Positions 11,560 through 23,012 of a stretch of DNA of 64,000 bases are shown piece after piece; position 1 is the first letter of the stretch; every line of letters begins with the position of its first letter. A model generated the notes under the pieces. That model was not told where the DNA came from and did not search any database. It saw only the letters and a list, made by a program, of their open reading frames with translations. The DNA is from Chelydra serpentina (Eukaryota > Chordata > Testudines > Chelydridae). The stretch is from contig JBAIAC010000008.1 in assembly GCA_037349315.1 (NCBI GenBank), positions 120,650,001-120,714,000 on the forward strand, given 5' to 3'. The position numbers were made by a program, and so were the translations under genes.

Positions 11560-12460
11560 TAGTTTCTGCAGCTAACTCAGTCATCATCACCTTCATTTTC
11601 CTATTTGTTCATAATCTGGAAAAGAAAAAAAACAAGCTTTCCTGCTTTTTCAGGCCCCAAATGATTTCTTAATTTGGAATGAATTAGTCCAAAGGAAGAA
11701 AATATTCTTTCTACACCATCAGAAGAAGCTACTGCTGTTAAAAGTGAAATTATCACTTCAACAGTCTCTGAATCCAAGTGCTTAAGTGACTTCCATCAGT
11801 TCACTGGTGTGACTTTCTTTAAAACATCATCAGCAAACATATTTCTTGAATGGTTCACCCTTAGCTCTGAAGTTTATTATAGTTGGCATTATGGAGGGAT
11901 GATTGCTGGATGTCCATGTCATAGCCAACTCCTCTTCAGCAGTTAAAGTTTGAACCTGGTTCCAAGTATTGAGAATATTTGCAAGAAAAGGAGCTGGAGA
12001 TAGTGCTTGTCCCATTCGGGTTTTTTTAATGCTTGTAATTTAACTCTGTCATTGCATATTTCTCTTTTTAAGATCTCACTCAGTTCCTTCCAAATTTCAA
12101 CAGCATCAGCAATAAAACAGCTATTTCCCTGCATTTTGTTCAAGGCTGCAGAAATAGACTTCAGGGTACTCAGCATGTGTTCAACGTTTCTCTTAAGCCC
12201 AATGTTGAGAACTTTGGCTGTGACAGTGCCATCTATTTTTTCACGATCTTGTTCACAAACTGTCATCAGATTAGGCCTGTTCTTGATATAGTGCTCAAAA
12301 GAGTCCACTACTGAGTTCCAGCACACGTCTTGTGGGAGAGTTAACTTGGTTCCTCCCACTTTTTTTCAGAGCAGCTGCTGCAAAGTGGTTGTTATGGAAG
12401 TATTTTGCAATTTCAACAACATTAGCCTTTATTTCTGGATCACTGAAGTCTTTGGCTAGG
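11560..12460 (-). pseudogene. hAT transposase relic
   Basis: Minus-strand translation gives a hAT-type nuclease in pieces. One frame (11943-12359) has 'DVCWNSVVDSFEHYIKN' and 'FIADAVEIWKELSEILKR'. The next (11830-12015) has 'LANILNTWNQVQTLTAEEE' and 'NHPSIMPTIINFRAKGEPF'. Between 11560 and 11830 a further shifted segment resembles the C-terminal hAT dimerisation region. Further N-terminal coding sequence lies beyond the insertion, at about 13134-13450. Several shifts and stops make it non-functional. The sequence resembles the hAT-like transposases found in many copies in reptile genomes; a subfamily name is not supported. Confidence 0.75.
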
Positions 12461-12476
12461 GGGGTGCATCAAATGA

Positions 12477-13128
12477 CTACACCACAACTAAGGTGGGGCA
12501 GAGTTTATCTGGGCTTACCCAGGAAGGACAGCTCTGCTTTGGGGTGGGTGGGGGGAAGGAGGAGGTCAGAAACGGCTGTAAAAAATGGTGCTTGGTGGTC
12601 AGCTTTGCAGCAATGAGTGACCCCCCTCCCTCAGGAATGTGTGATCCGAAGGGCATAAAGGTACAAAACCTGGGTGGGGCAAGTCTCTTTGTTCCACGCA
12701 GCGAGGACTTATTTTGTAAGGTTGGGCGGATGTTCAGTGCAGGTACCCCATAGGGAAGGCAGCCAGTGACCAGATAAATGGCCTGGTAAAGGACTTTAAA
12801 AGGGGTACTGGATAAAGGAACAGAATGAAGGAGGGGGTTGGGGACTCCTCTGACTGGTATGGCAGGGAGCCAACACCTCACCCCCGATTCTCACAGCCTA
12901 CCTTAACCCTCTTACGAGGGTGGTGGATGGTAAGGTCCAAGCCATGGGTCGGCTGAGGGACCTGGATGGAAACAAAGGGGCGCTGGTGAAAGCCCCAGAG
13001 AATTAATTTGAATAAGCATGGATTTGCCTGCACTGTACACTTTATCTGTCGGGTATCTCATAATTAAGTTGTGGACTGATTAAAATCCATAACAAGTGTC
13101 TCCAGTCCTTCTTGTGGTGTACCCAGAC
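12477..13128. mobile_element. Unclassified 652-bp insertion in the hAT element
   Basis: Host hAT coding sequence is split here, and joining 12476 to 13134 restores continuity of the interrupted frame region. The five bases 'aatga' occur on both sides (12472-12476 and 13129-13133). The termini contain an inverted 'tacaccacaa' / 'ttgtggtgta'. I see no coding frame of a known family. A 5-bp duplication suits LTR elements and some DNA transposons, but the ends do not read TG...CA. The family is unknown to me. Confidence 0.65.
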
Positions 13129-13492
13129 AATGAGCACTGCAACCGTATGTTATTAGCTTTGGACTCTCCTTATTCTCTTCTAAATTTCTTCTCATCTTGG
13201 ATACATTTCACCCTCTAGACCTTTTGCACACTGCTCAATTTCTCTTTCATACACTTTATCCAGCAATTTGCCTGCGACATCTGCTCTGTTGGGTGGACTG
13301 TATCCTGGTCTTAATGACTAAACCAAGTTAATGAAGTGTGGGTTCTCGATCAGACAGAAAGGAGAGTTTGTTGCATAAAGAAACTGGACAATTTTTTCAT
13401 CAATTATCTCTTTTTGTAATCTGCTGGTTCTTATTACAAACGTATCAATTTTTTTAAAAAAATCATTGATTTTTATTCACCCTGCTTTCCCC

Positions 13493-16400
13493 ATGCACCA
13501 TCCCTCCTCAGTTTTCCCTCCCTATTTGCCCTGCTGAGTCACTCTTGTGCAACAGGTAGTTTTTGAATTTTTAAGATTCATTGCTTTGCCCTCATTCTTC
13601 ACACATGAAAATTTCCTATCAAAGAAAACTGGAGAACTCTTCCATGAAGATGTATCCTCTTTCAAAATAACTGCCATCTTCCATTGCTCTCAACAGGACT
13701 TAAGCTAAACTGCCCTCAGGTGAGGGGTGACTCCCTATGCTGTCATAGGCCACCACCCTAGGTGGATGGCACTTTAGCTTTACTCCTATTGAACAATGGG
13801 AAGCAGAACCTGCTAGAGCAGGGCTGTAATTTTGAAGCGGACACACTCACTATTCTTCATACATACAAAAAAGTGGTCAAATCTCTGCTTTAAATGCAAA
13901 AGTCAATTCACTGTTAACTATCAAACCACCAGTGGCACTTACATAATGTATCTCTGTAAAATATAATTTTTTTAAAGATACAAGTGTGTACATGTATTGT
14001 GAACTATCCAGATGTGCACATAACCAACCTGTGTAACCTTACTGTTGTGACCTCAGCTTCCTTCCCCTTGTGGCCATCCATCTTTTGTTGTTTTCATTCA
14101 TTGTCTTGTAAGAATGTAAACTGTTTTGGAGAGTAGGCATATGTGTAGTTACCCTTTATTAGCCTATATTTGGCGACTTATAGGGGTGTTTGTTGGAAGG
14201 AGAAATTGATAAATGGAGTCAGGTATTCCTATGATGCAACCCTGGTTATTTACAAAGAATATACACAAAGTCCTGTTTCCCTAAACACAGTGAGGAAGAA
14301 CACAGTGAGCAGGCAGCTTCCTTACTCAAAATTCCAAGCCTCTTTCCACCCAGCACTCTCTCCAAAAAAGGCCATTGGCTTTCTCGCTAAGCCATGTTAC
14401 CAGTGCTTCTCTTGTTGTCCTTTCCCTCTCTTCTTGCTTTCCTGCTTCAGACACAGAACTGCACCAGAATAAATATCCAGCCTCTACCCATTTACATTCA
14501 GATCCCAGGAAACCCCCCTCAGACCACATGGCTCAGCTCTTACTCCAGGGTTGCTATACTTGTCCATGATTTGGGCAGTGGTTTCTATTGTTCCAGCTAT
14601 CACTAACAAAAGGGAGCATTTAATTGCTCCCTTATTTAGCTTTATGATAATGGCCATTTTGACAATCAGCTTCAGTGAGGTTTATGACTGCCTATAGAGC
14701 AAAAACATGTTCCCAGGGAGCCACCTAGCCTTCAGTATAATGGTATTGTTGGTCTAAAGCCTCTTGCACAGTTTTGTGCATTAAACAAATAACCTGAAAT
14801 AATTAATTAAATGCAGTGGCAAAATATTAATTCTGTAATACTTCCAAGATCTTGGATACCTTAGGCTCTCTGCCTTGCAGGGCTGCCCATCAACATTACA
14901 ACAACCAGGTAGCTAGGCTAACAGAATGTAGTCTGTATGTTACATTTGTAACTCAGGATTCTTTGTTCTATTTTTTAGTTCTCATTCGCTATTCCCCATT
15001 CAGCTTTCAGCAGTCCATTTCACTTCATGGATAAATAAGTGCCATGCTGCATTAGTTAGCTTGTCTGTTGCCCAATTCGTCCTCTTTTCCAGCTTGCTCA
15101 CTGTCCTCATTCTGACTGTGAGCAGGTCATCTTGTTTTCCATCTAGATTATCACTTTTGTGCCTTTTTTCCTGAGGAAAAAATCATTATGCATTTTCCCT
15201 CCTGCATATCTGCCATAAGCTTAAGATTTCATACTATGTAATTCATTCATGAACAAACTCTTCCCTTGCAAAGTTAAAATTAAACCAAGAAGCTTACTGC
15301 TTACATCAAAGCTGATACAAATAGGACTCCAGAAGGGACTGACATGAAAATGAACAGCTCTGCAACTCAAGTCTTAGGGGGAAAAGGAGCACAAAGTTAA
15401 AACAGAAATATTTACAACAGCCAAAAGGGAAAGTAAGTGATTTTTTTAAAAGTATATATTTTTTATAAAGTCAGTAACACTTGCAATAGAAAAGTTGAGA
15501 AACTCGGGTAGAAAGTGCTGTACAAATACAAACCGTTCTGTTTGTAATCCCCAGAAATCAGGCAGATCAAAGAGCAGTTCCAGTCAATGGGCAGAGTTCA
15601 CACAAGAGATCAGGTTGCCAGGAGAGCCAGTCCAAGAGGAACGTACAGCAAAGGAAGTTCAGGTAGATCCAAGAAGCAACAAGCAGGCAACTGCTTGTTG
15701 CCTACACAAGGCCAGAAGGCCAGCAGGAAGTTTGTATATAGCTACCAGCCAATACAGGGTCAAGACCATGTGGCCAATCAGGAAATAATTTGCAAAACCC
15801 TGGAAGATGACTCACCCAAGTCTGTGAATTCCGTGATAATCTAATGGATTGGTGTAGCATGATAGCCAAGGCTGCTCCTCAAAACCCCCTAGAGTCTGAG
15901 TTTGAGAGCGGGGTCCCAACACTATTACGATTGAGTGGGAAATGGGGAAAGAGGGATGTTAGAGGACAGACTCATATTTTGGCCTCTTTTGTGTGAAATG
16001 CAAAGCCAAAGTCACAATGCTGTTTGTTGTGGGTTTTACTGCTTCTTTATGACAGATAAGGGTGTCTCAAACTTCCTTAAAAAATAAAATTTCTAGATTC
16101 TTAACATTTGAAATAGCAGGTCCTCACTTCCCACTTTTTACCAGAGGCTCTTCATCACATCTTTGGAAGACTTGAATAGGGACGTCACATGAAGCTGTAA
16201 CGCAGTTTCCCAACTTATCAGGGAGGGATTCCAGTCCCTAAGTTTGGGATGAATCTGCACATGAGCCCTCCCCCCCCCCATCCCTGCTGCCATCATTGCT
16301 GCCTCTCACCTGCTCTTTATCCAATCTTCTTTTTACTTTTCTATTGTTGAAATTCATCATTCTATTTTTCATTCTTCCCTCACTTTATTAGAAGCCCCCA

Positions 16401-18669
16401 GGTCTCAGCATCAATTTCAAACTTCTCTTCCAGTTTTTGAATTTCTCTCCAAGTTCTGTCTCTTTGCCAGTTCCCCCACATTTTCTCTCTCTGTCTCTTG
16501 TGTATTGTTCCCCCACTCATTTTTTCCATTAACTCTTTCCCAGCTTTCTCCTTTTCTTCTCCACTCTTTCCCTCTCTTGCAGTTCTCTCCCCACCCCTAA
16601 TTCCCCTTTCCTCTTTCTCTCCCCCAGCATATAGTTGGCAATGTGAAATTTTGCCAGGACAGTTCTCAAAGTAAGCAGGGTCTCTGAGGGGGTCCAGCCA
16701 ATTGACAGTTCTGAGAGCATTCTGATTCATTTTAGCTTACTTTCACTCCTTTGAGAACGGAAGGAATAAAAGCAGAGAAAAATCATTCCCTGCTCACTGA
16801 GTGCACATAAAACCTCACCCAACCCCACAGAACCCCTTCTGATTTGAAAAAAAAAATTCCCACTCAGAAAATAACATTGCTCCTCTTGTTCCGCCAAAGC
16901 TCCTCCTCCTCCCTTGATTGTCCATGGCCTTCTTTTGACTGACATCTTTGTGGATGCATAGGGTGCAGAGTCCTCTCTTAGCTGCTTAGTGAGCCCTAAT
17001 GTATTCCAGGTCTGATTCTGTGAGGTGTTAGGTAGCTCCTGGATAATGCTGATTGTTCTCAATGTCCATGGGCTTGAATGAAAGATGAGGATACTCAATA
17101 CTTTGCATAAGAGATTCAACTTCTCGTGGGACCAGTCAGTCACTGTTGTGTATTTGACTCCATCATATACAGACTCTCCCTGGGTTACACAAGACCCGAT
17201 GTATGCAAATTTGCACGTATGGAAAAAGTTCCATAAGCCAGAAATAGGATTTTCAAGTTGTGGAAATTTTTGTTTAACGTTCGGGTATACGTTTCCGACT
17301 TATGCAAAATTCAAGTTACGCAAGGCTTTCTGGAACGGAACGATTGTGTGAGTTGGGGGGGAGGGTCTGTACCTCTGGCTCCCAGCTCTACCTTCCTACT
17401 AAGCTGAGTACAGCTCCAGAGACTAGTGCTTGGAGCTATTTGGCTGCAGCTGCTTATAAAGGTGTGACATCTAGGAATCCTGATGAGAGTGAACTTTATT
17501 TCAAGACCCCAATCATCTGACATGGGTTAGGATTGTGAAAGTGTAATATACTCCAACCACATGACATGAGTCAGTACTTACTGACATCAGTGGCTGCTAT
17601 TTCATAAGTGAGAAAAGGAAGCTAATAGGAATTGGTGTTCCTGGTATGGGGGAAAAAAAGTTTGTCGTCTATGTAGGTTACAATGTTTGTGTGGCTTTTT
17701 TAGGACTTATGCCACTCATGTCAATAATGATGCTTCCAGAACTTTTGCTTTTCCCCAATCATTTTTCCTCTCTTTCCTAGATATTAGAGCTTTTGATTAA
17801 TATTAAAGTTTCAGCAATTAAAAATTAAAATTCAGGAGATTGTTCTTGTTTTTACATGGTTTCCAGTGTCTCATATATGTGTCAATCAAAATATTGTTTC
17901 TGAGTAACTCAGTTTCAAGAGTTATTCACAGGCTTTATTTTCTCTTGTCTGTTGCCACTAGTCCACATCTCCCATGTGGCTGTCCAGAGATTTATACTTT
18001 TCTGATCTGGGCTCCACTTTCTTTGGCACTGAGATTATAGACAACTGTGATACATATTCTTTAGTACACTTTATTGTACTGCATAGACTCATTATTATCA
18101 AAAACCTCTAAGAGACTTTACACTAAAATCCACATTTACAGTAGACATCCCAAGGTGAGGTGGGGTCAGCATACTAGAATTCAACCCTATTGCTTGAAGA
18201 AATCCATAGTTAGTTTCATTTTTGTTCGGAATGTTTAGTTTCTTCTCAAGGACACAAGGTTTCCCTTGACTGAGCAATGAAAATAATGGAGTGCAAAGCA
18301 GACCAGAGGCCAATATATGAACATTTTAGAACGGTGAGTTGCAAATATTTTCATAGCATGGACCGTATCTTAATACAGAGATAGTCCTATGGATATCTCT
18401 TTGTCCCAAACTCTGAGGACAGTACTCTAAACACTGAGCTATGGGATATGCTGAGATGCTCCCTTCCCCAGTTTCTGCTGTTGAAGCTGTTCTACTATGG
18501 CTAAATAATGAAAGAGTGAACGGAGCAAAGGGACTGGACCCACCTCCTAGCTTGGTACCCTAACCTCTGGATTACAGAGTCATTCTCTCACATACTCTCT
18601 TTCTGGCTCAATGACTATTTAAGGATTTGTCCACAGTGGAACAGCTTCAACAGGAGGGTGTGGCTTTTC
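13493..18669. other. Non-coding stretch with a possible degenerate repeat
   Basis: No gene is supported in these 5 kb. A segment near 17150-17345 has paired motifs around 'gtatacgtttccgacttatg' and 'ttacgcaaggctttctgg' that resemble a reptile MITE, but I could not define its ends. Pyrimidine-rich low-complexity sequence lies at 16300-16640. Open frames here are short and lack domain signatures. Confidence 0.4.
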
Positions 18670-18677
18670 CTAATAAT

Positions 18678-20307
18678 TAAGGCTGTTGATTAATCACAAT
18701 TAACTCACGCTATTAACTCAAAAATTAATTGTGATTAATCGCAGTTTTAATCGCACTGTTAAACGATAGAATACCAACTGAAATTTATTAAATATTTTGG
18801 ATGTTTTTCTATATATTATATATATTCTGCGTTATAATTGAAATCAAAGTGTATATTATTTTTTATTACAAATATTTGCACCGTAAAAATAAACAAAAGG
18901 AATAGTATTTTTCAATTCACCTCATACAAGTACTGTAGTGCAATCTTTGTCGTTAAAGTGCAACTTACAAATGTAGATTTTGTTTGTTACATAACTGCAC
19001 TCAAAAACAAAACAATGTAAAACTTCAGAGCCTACAAGTCCACTCAGTCCTACTTCTTGTTCAGCCAACCACTAAGACAAACAAGTTTGTTTACATTTAA
19101 TAGGAGATAATGCTGCCCTCTTCTTATTTACAGTATCACCAGAAAGTGAGAACAGACATTCACATGGCACTTTTGTAGCTAGCATTGCAAGTTATTTATG
19201 TGACAGATATGCTAAACATTTATATGACCCTTCATGTTTCGGCCACCGTTCTAGAGGACATGCTGCCATACTTATGGTGCGCGTTAAAAAAAAAAGTGTT
19301 AATTAAATTTGTGACTGAACTTCTTGGGGGAGAATTATACGTCCCCTGCTCGGTTTTACTCGCGTTCTGCCATATATCTCATGTTATAGCAGTTTTGGAT
19401 GATGACCTAGCACATGTTGTTCCATTTTAAGAACACTTTCACTGCAGATTTCACAAAATGCAAAGAAGGTACCAATGTGAGATTTCTAAAGATAGCTACA
19501 GCACTCGACCCAAGGTTTAAGAATCTGAAATGCCTTCTAAAATCTGAGAGGGATGAGGTGTGGAGCTTGCTTTCAGAAGTCTTAAAAGAGCAACACTGCA
19601 ATGCGGAAACTACAGAACCCAATCCACCAAAGAAGAAAATCAACCTTCAGCTGGTGGCATCTGACTCAGATAATGAAAATGAACATGTGTCGGTCCACTC
19701 TGGTTTGGATTGTTATCGAGCAGAACCTGTCATCAGCCTGGACACATGTCCCCTGGAATGGTGGTTGAAGCATGAAGGGACATGAATCTTTAGAGCATCT
19801 GACACGTAAATATCTTGTGACACTGGCTACAACAGTGCTATGAGAATGCCTGTTCTCACTTTCAGGTGACATTGTAAACAAGAAGCGGGCAGCATTATCT
19901 TCTGAAAATGTAAACAAACTTGTTTGAGTGATTGGCTGAACAAGAAGTAGGACTGAGTGGACTTGCAGGCTCTAAAATTTTAAATAGTTTTATTTTTGAA
20001 TGCAGTTATTTTTGTACATAATTTTACATTTGTTAGTTCAACTTTCATGATAAAGAGATTGCACTACAGTACTTGTATTGGGTGAATTGAAAAATACAAT
20101 TTCTTGTTTTTTTACAGTGCAAATATTTGTAATAAAAATAAAGATAAAGTGAGCACTGTACACTTTGTATTCTGTGTTGTAATTGAATACATTTGAAAAT
20201 GTAGAAAACATCCACAAATATTTAAATAAATGGTATTTTATTATTTAACAGTGCAATTAATCGTGTGATTAATTGTGATTAGCTTTTTAAATCACTTAAC
20301 AACCTTA
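18678..20307 (+). mobile_element. hAT transposon with ~400-bp terminal inverted repeats
   Basis: The element starts 'taaggctgttgattaatc' and ends with the inverted form 'atcacttaacaacctta'. The two arms are complementary over roughly 400 bp: 18680-19100 pairs with about 19905-20300, for example 'agtccactcagtcctacttc' with its complement near 19950. The flanks 'ctaataat' (18670-18677) and 'cttataac' (20308-20315) match at six of eight bases, including the T at position 2 and A at position 7 favoured by hAT elements. Only the last part of a transposase is left between the arms. Confidence 0.85.
19414..19925 (+). pseudogene. hAT transposase C-terminal remnant
   Basis: An open segment reads 'FLKIATALDPRFKNLKCL', then 'ERDEVWSLLSEVLKEQ', then 'CPLEWWLKHEGT' before a stop at 19785. 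Past the stop, in another frame, follows the hAT dimerisation-domain pattern around 'CLFSLSGDIVNKKRAALSS'. This order (DPRFK motif, PLEWW, then the LFS-G-I-RA/S region) is characteristic of hAT transposases of the BED-finger group. The N-terminal two thirds, including the BED finger and the first catalytic residues, are absent. It cannot encode an active enzyme. Confidence 0.8.
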
Positions 20308-20960
20308 CTTATAACTATTATGTTTTGACACCCGCTACCAACAACAACTAATTAACAGAGTAACTTGTGATTCCAGCCCACCTGAGAGTGCTCACATATT
20401 TTCTCATCTTCCTTTCACTTTAAAAAGCGTGATGCTCTTGCCTGGTGCGATGAGGCCCAGGAAGAAACATGCCTGACTGATTGCATGTGGTAAGCCAATC
20501 AGTCCCTTTAAGGTTGAAGACTGAATTAGAGTGAGTCATTAACCCACCAAACCACAGCTCTGGTTGAAGGCCTTTTCCTTTATAATCTGTAATACTGAAG
20601 AGCTTCCTCATAGCTCCAGCCCAGTAGCTTGCTTTTAATTTTGATGTGTGTCCCCCTACACTCAGACCAATATTTAGGGTGATTCAAAAATCACTGCACT
20701 GTAGAACAGTAATGCCTTCTGGGAAAGGTCTTGTCATAAGATATTAGGCCTGAGCACACCCACTTCAGAAAGTTCCAGTACTTCCAAGCAGGGGAGTGCT
20801 TGCAAATGGTGAACAGGCCTTTAACAGTAGCAGGTTGTCAGGGTTCTCTCCCCACTCTGAACTCTGGGGTACAGATGTGGGGACCTGCATGAAAGACCCC
20901 CTAAGCTTCTATTCCACCAGCTTAGGTTAAAACTTCCCTAAGGCACAAATTCCTTTCCTT

Positions 20961-21188
20961 GGACATAAATCTGACATCAGGAATCATAACATTCAAAAAC
21001 CAGTAGGAGAACACTTCAACCTCCCTAATCACTCAGTGACAGACTTGAGGATAGCAGTGTTGCGACAGATTAACTCCAAAAGCAGACTTCAAAGAGAAAC
21101 TATTGAACTCGAATCGATATGCAAACTAGATTGCATTGCCTCCGGATTAAATAGAGATTTGGAATGGCTCGGCCATTACGTTAATTGA
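20961..21188 (+). pseudogene. Penelope-like endonuclease C-terminus, 75 codons
   Basis: A frame without internal stops, ending TGA at 21186-21188, has 'GHKSDIR', 'KPVGEHFNLPNHSVTDL' and 'RETIELESICKL' followed by 'GLNRDLEWL'. The spacing of these motifs matches the distal part of the GIY-YIG endonuclease at the C-terminus of Penelope-like reverse transcriptases (the conserved HFN, H-S and E-x-x-x-I segments). The copy at 63609-63718 ends in the same residues. It is a 5'-truncated coding relic with no start codon of its own. Confidence 0.65.
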
Positions 21189-21513
21189 ATCTATTTCCCT
21201 TAAGTTAACGATCCTCATTCACACCTGTGACACCATCTTGTTTATCACTTCAAAGGTTTTTCTTCCCCTGCTGTTATGGTTCCTCTCAACTAATTAGCCT
21301 CTTAAGGTTGGTCTATGCACCTCGACCTTATCATGTTTCTCTGACTGTATAAATATCTGTCTACTGTGTATTTCATTCCATGCATCCGATGAAGTGGGTA
21401 TTAACCCACGAAAGCTTATGCTGAAATAAATTTGTTAGTCTCTAAGGTGATACAAGTTTTTCTTTCTTATTTTCGTTTTGCTGACACAGACTAACACGGC
21501 TACTACACTTAAA
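20964..21513 (+). mobile_element. Penelope-like element, 3' fragment
   Basis: This 550-bp insertion is flanked by a 12-bp perfect repeat 'cctttccttgga' at 20952-20963 and 21514-21525. It opens with the C-terminal part of a GIY-YIG-type endonuclease frame, then an AT-rich 3' untranslated stretch, and ends in a terminal block with 'gaaataaatttgttagtctc' and 'ctgacacagactaacacggc'. Target duplications of about 10-15 bp and strong 5' truncation are usual for Penelope-like retroelements. Related terminal blocks occur at 49266-49383 and 63009-63825. Confidence 0.75.
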
Positions 21514-22841
21514 CCTTTCCTTGGAGTGTATTGCTGCCACCACCACCAAGAGATTTAAACAAACATTCAGGGAGGGGCCACTTGGAGCCCTATCTCCCTC
21601 AAAATATCCCCACAAGCCCCGTCACCCCTTTCCTGGGGAGGCTTGAGAATAATATACTAACCAATTGGTTACAAAGTGAGCACAGATCAAACCCTGATTT
21701 TTAGGACACTGAAAATCAATCAGGTTCTTAAAAGAAGAATTTTATTTAAAAAAAAGTAAAAGAATCACACCTGCAAAATCAGGATGGAAGATAACTTTAC
21801 AGGGTAGTAAAAAGATTTAAAACACAGAGGATTTCCCTCTAGGCTCAACTTCAAAGTTACAAAAACAGGAATAAACCTCCCTCTTAGCATAGGGAAAATT
21901 CACAAGCTAAAACAAAAGATAATCTAATGCCTTTCCTTGCTTTATTTACAACTTTTGTAATCTTAGATGCTCGTTTCAGGTATGTTTCTAGGAGATGTGT
22001 TTTTCTTGCCCTGGTCTCTCTCTCGTCCAGAGAGAACCACCCAAAGAGCATCAACAAAAACTTCCCTCCCCTCTCCCCAGATTTGAAAGTATCTTCTTTA
22101 GCCATTGGTCCTTTTGGTCAGGTGCCAGCTAGGTTAATTGAACTGATTAACTCCTTACAGGTAAGTGATTCTCTACCTCTGGCCAGAAGGGATTTTATAT
22201 TACTGCATACATAAAGGTTGTTGCCCTTCCCTTTATATTTATAACACTCTCCAATACTGAGTCTTTAACAGTGTGCAAAAAAAGCTACAGACCCTGACCC
22301 TTCCCTCTCAAGATGATGTGTCGTTTGAAGTAGTACAGCATGCCAAGGTTGTCTACTTGTAACAAGAAGGTTTAACTAGGCAGCTGTAAGGTGATGGGAT
22401 GTCATGTTTGTTCACTGTCCAGCTAAAAATGTCTTGAAATATTTCACTATTAGTGACCTTTTAGTCAAGGGTGCCTGTTGGTGGTAGATAAATTTCTACA
22501 TTCTCATTAATCTTGCGAGAAGCATTGTCGGCAATTTTTATTCTGCCTTTTAGAACAAGCCTCCAATCTTGCAAGGAGTTCCACACAGGAGTAGTGATCA
22601 CTGCAAAAGTGGGGCCTAATTGGTCAAGGATTCAGTAACAGAGGTAAATCAGATTTCAGAAGTACTTTGCATTAACTGTCTCTAAAGAAACTCTATTCAA
22701 AACTTAAAGGGACACTTCCAACTTTATAAACTCTAATGAACTCTAGATTTTTATAAAATTGAGTTTGAGTGTAAAGACAGTTGTGTTTAAACACGCACAT
22801 TTCCTAGCAATATTTGAAACCTGCAAACTGCAGCTCAAAGG

Positions 22842-23010
22842 GCCAGATTTTCAAGGTATTACTAGGTGCCTACAGATGCAGATGGGTGTCTACTGGGATT
22901 ATCAAAAGCACTTAAGTGAATTGATTTAAAAGGGACTTAGATGCCTAACTTGCTTAGGAGCTTCACAAAAATCCCACTAAGCACCTATAAACACCTTTGA
23001 AAATCTGGCC
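22842..23010. mobile_element. Short MITE with inverted ends
   Basis: The ends are 'gggccagattttcaaggt' and 'acctttgaaaatctggccc', close to perfect inverted repeats enclosing about 170 bp of non-coding DNA. The first and last bases are set by the inverted match only. I do not see a convincing target duplication. Confidence 0.65.
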
Positions 23011-23012
23011 CT

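Larger units (their letters stand above)
10958..13484 (-). mobile_element. hAT transposon with a 652-bp insertion
   Basis: The ends are 'aagggtggatttgattt' and, inverted, 'aatcattgatttttattcaccctg'. The eight bases 'ctttcccc' are duplicated perfectly at 10950-10957 and 13485-13492. The interior carries a broken minus-strand hAT transposase. A second insertion at 12477-13128 interrupts it. A partial copy of the same family's left end, in the opposite orientation, lies at 50280-50655. Confidence 0.9.
20836..22246. repeat. LTR-like turtle repeat, interrupted by a Penelope-like insertion
   Basis: The sequence begins 'tgtcagggttctctcccc' and continues through 'gggtacagatgtggggacc' to an A-rich 'ttttatttaaaaaaaagt' region, ending near 'ttatatttataaca'. 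TG...CA-type ends and non-coding content suggest a solo LTR or related repeat. The two parts (20836-20963 and 21514-22246) are separated by the insertion at 20964-21513. No matching 5-bp duplication is visible at the outer ends, so the boundaries are provisional. Confidence 0.5.

Noticed and set aside
16380..17143. Minus-strand frames of 116 and 138 codons
   Set aside because: Low-complexity (K/E/R-rich from a pyrimidine tract) or without any motif; no splice or start support.
20819..22272. The 10-base repeat 'ctttaacagt' as target duplication of the LTR-like repeat
   Set aside because: It does not abut the TG...CA-type ends, and 10 bases is not an LTR-element duplication; probably chance.
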